Source of the DNA: RGIG6165 sp045545175
GTDB lineage: Bacteria > Bacillota > Clostridia > Oscillospirales > Feifaniaceae
Assembly: GCA_045545175.1 (NCBI GenBank)
Contig: JAZQAK010000033.1
Location: forward strand, 1 to 6,315
DNA length: 6,315 nt
Direction: 5' to 3'
The position numbers were made by a program, and so were the translations under genes. A model generated the notes under the pieces. It ran no database searches, was not told the DNA's origin, and saw only the letters and a list, made by a program, of their open reading frames with translations. Below, in pieces: positions 5,834 through 6,315 of this stretch (position 1 is its first letter; every line of letters starts with the position of its first letter).

Positions 5834-6160
5834 GTGAAAAGAATATTTAAACAGGAAGATCTGGCGACGCTCAAATTCGGGGCGGTGGCACTCGTGCTTG
5901 CGGTAGTTCTCTTTTTCGGAGGGGCGTTCAGCCTTGCGGGAATTGCGGCAATAGTGGCGGTGCTGTGCATTGTCAGACTTGTTATGAGACTGGTGTCGGG
6001 TGTTTCGGAGCAGGCGAAAAAGACGGCTAAAACCATAAGCGAGGTTGCAAATCCCGTTGTGGTTGACGACGGTTACGTCTGTACTTCGTGCGGGGCAACC
6101 TTCCAGCTTAAAACGGAAGTATGTCCACACTGCGGCGGCAGAGTAGAAGTATCAAATTAA
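5834..6160 (+). CDS. Small two-helix membrane protein with C-terminal zinc ribbon
   Basis: I do not recognise a named family. The 108-residue protein has a basic start (MKRIFKQ), two adjacent hydrophobic helices at about 13-30 and 32-50, and a short charged linker (51-72). It ends in a rubredoxin-like zinc ribbon, CTSC at 83-86 and CPHC at 97-100 (CxxC-x10-CxxC), so it is probably a membrane-anchored zinc-binding module. By the positive-inside rule the basic N-terminus and the ribbon should both lie in the cytoplasm. The start is GTG at 5834, and only a weak AGG at 5822-5824 precedes it. The gene begins 10 bases after the SPFH stop, so translation may be coupled to the upstream gene. Co-transcription with nfeD and SPFH genes suggests a role with that membrane scaffold, but this is inference. 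No catalytic motif is seen. Confidence 0.8.
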   Translation: MKRIFKQEDLATLKFGAVALVLAVVLFFGGAFSLAGIAAIVAVLCIVRLVMRLVSGVSEQAKKTAKTISEVANPVVVDDGYVCTSCGATFQLKTEVCPHCGGRVEVSN

Positions 6161-6235
6161 AAAAGAGAGGTCAAGGGCGTGTTCGCTTAGGGATGAATCG
6201 GTTTTGGATTGAACTTTTCCGTTAATACTTCATAA
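6161..6235 (+). other. Untranslated segment with an alternative pairing arm
   Basis: These 75 bases hold no recognisable gene. 6217-6230 (TTCCG-TT-AATACTT) is a near copy of the 5' arm of the following terminator and can pair with its 3' arm (6255-6267), with one bulge. A 10-codon frame, ATG 6193 to TAA 6225 (MNRFWIELFR), ends inside that arm but has no properly spaced ribosome binding site. Confidence 0.4.
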
Positions 6236-6272
6236 AAAAATTCCGTAATACACAAAGTATTGCGGAATTTTT
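6236..6272 (+). terminator. Rho-independent terminator-like hairpin at the right end
   Basis: A 16-bp stem is formed by 6236-6251 (AAAAATTCCGTAATAC) and 6257-6272 (GTATTGCGGAATTTTT), with one G-T wobble and a 5-base loop. The T run continues as TTTTTATTATTTTG. It ends the NfeD-SPFH-zinc ribbon operon 76 bases after the last stop codon, or acts as an attenuator for a gene beyond the window. Confidence 0.88.
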
Positions 6273-6315
6273 ATTATTTTGTCTAAACGAAAAATTTCTA
6301 ACCCAAAACTGCTTT

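Noticed and set aside
5314..6036. 240-codon minus-strand frame opposite the SPFH and zinc-ribbon genes
   Set aside because: Arises from the repetitive, stop-poor coiled-coil coding region; it spans two plus-strand genes and shows no recognisable domain.

Overview
The window looks like chromosomal DNA of a low-to-mid GC, endospore-forming Firmicute of the class Clostridia. The evidence is a yabQ-divIC-yabR sporulation/division cluster, a CIRCE-controlled groES-groEL operon, strong AGGAGG-type ribosome binding sites, and protein sequences that read like those of gut clostridia (Oscillospiraceae or Lachnospiraceae relatives). I cannot place it to genus from sequence alone. All nine genes lie on the + strand. 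There are no rRNA or tRNA genes, CRISPR arrays or insertion sequences that I can recognise.

Layout. (1) 1-1046: the 3' part of yabQ (spore cortex), then divIC (septum formation) and yabR (S1-domain RNA-binding protein), closed by a strong hairpin terminator with a second, oppositely oriented hairpin just after it. (2) 1175-2311: a single THUMP/Rossmann rRNA guanine-N2-methyltransferase of the RlmL/YpsC type. (3) 2327-4410: sigma-A promoter, perfect CIRCE operator, groES, groEL and a terminator, a textbook HrcA-regulated chaperonin operon. (4) 4425-6272: sigma-A promoter with an extended -10, a short NfeD-family membrane protein, a stomatin/paraslipin SPFH protein with an 11-residue repeat coiled coil, a small two-helix membrane protein ending in a CxxC-x10-CxxC zinc ribbon, and a terminator-like hairpin preceded by a segment that could form a competing structure.

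How the genes work together. Groups 1 and 2 combine spore-envelope and division functions with RNA-binding and ribosome modification. Group 3 folds cytosolic proteins and is induced when HrcA is titrated. Group 4 is a membrane-microdomain module (NfeD plus SPFH partner), with the zinc-ribbon membrane protein as a possible third component.

Most of the window is conserved core genome. The points most worth a second look are the A9 tract where the yabQ frame runs on into divIC, the inverted repeat over the groE -10 box, the zinc-ribbon protein tied to the NfeD-SPFH pair, and the mutually exclusive hairpins at the right end. I did not find a clearly new defence or mobile system.
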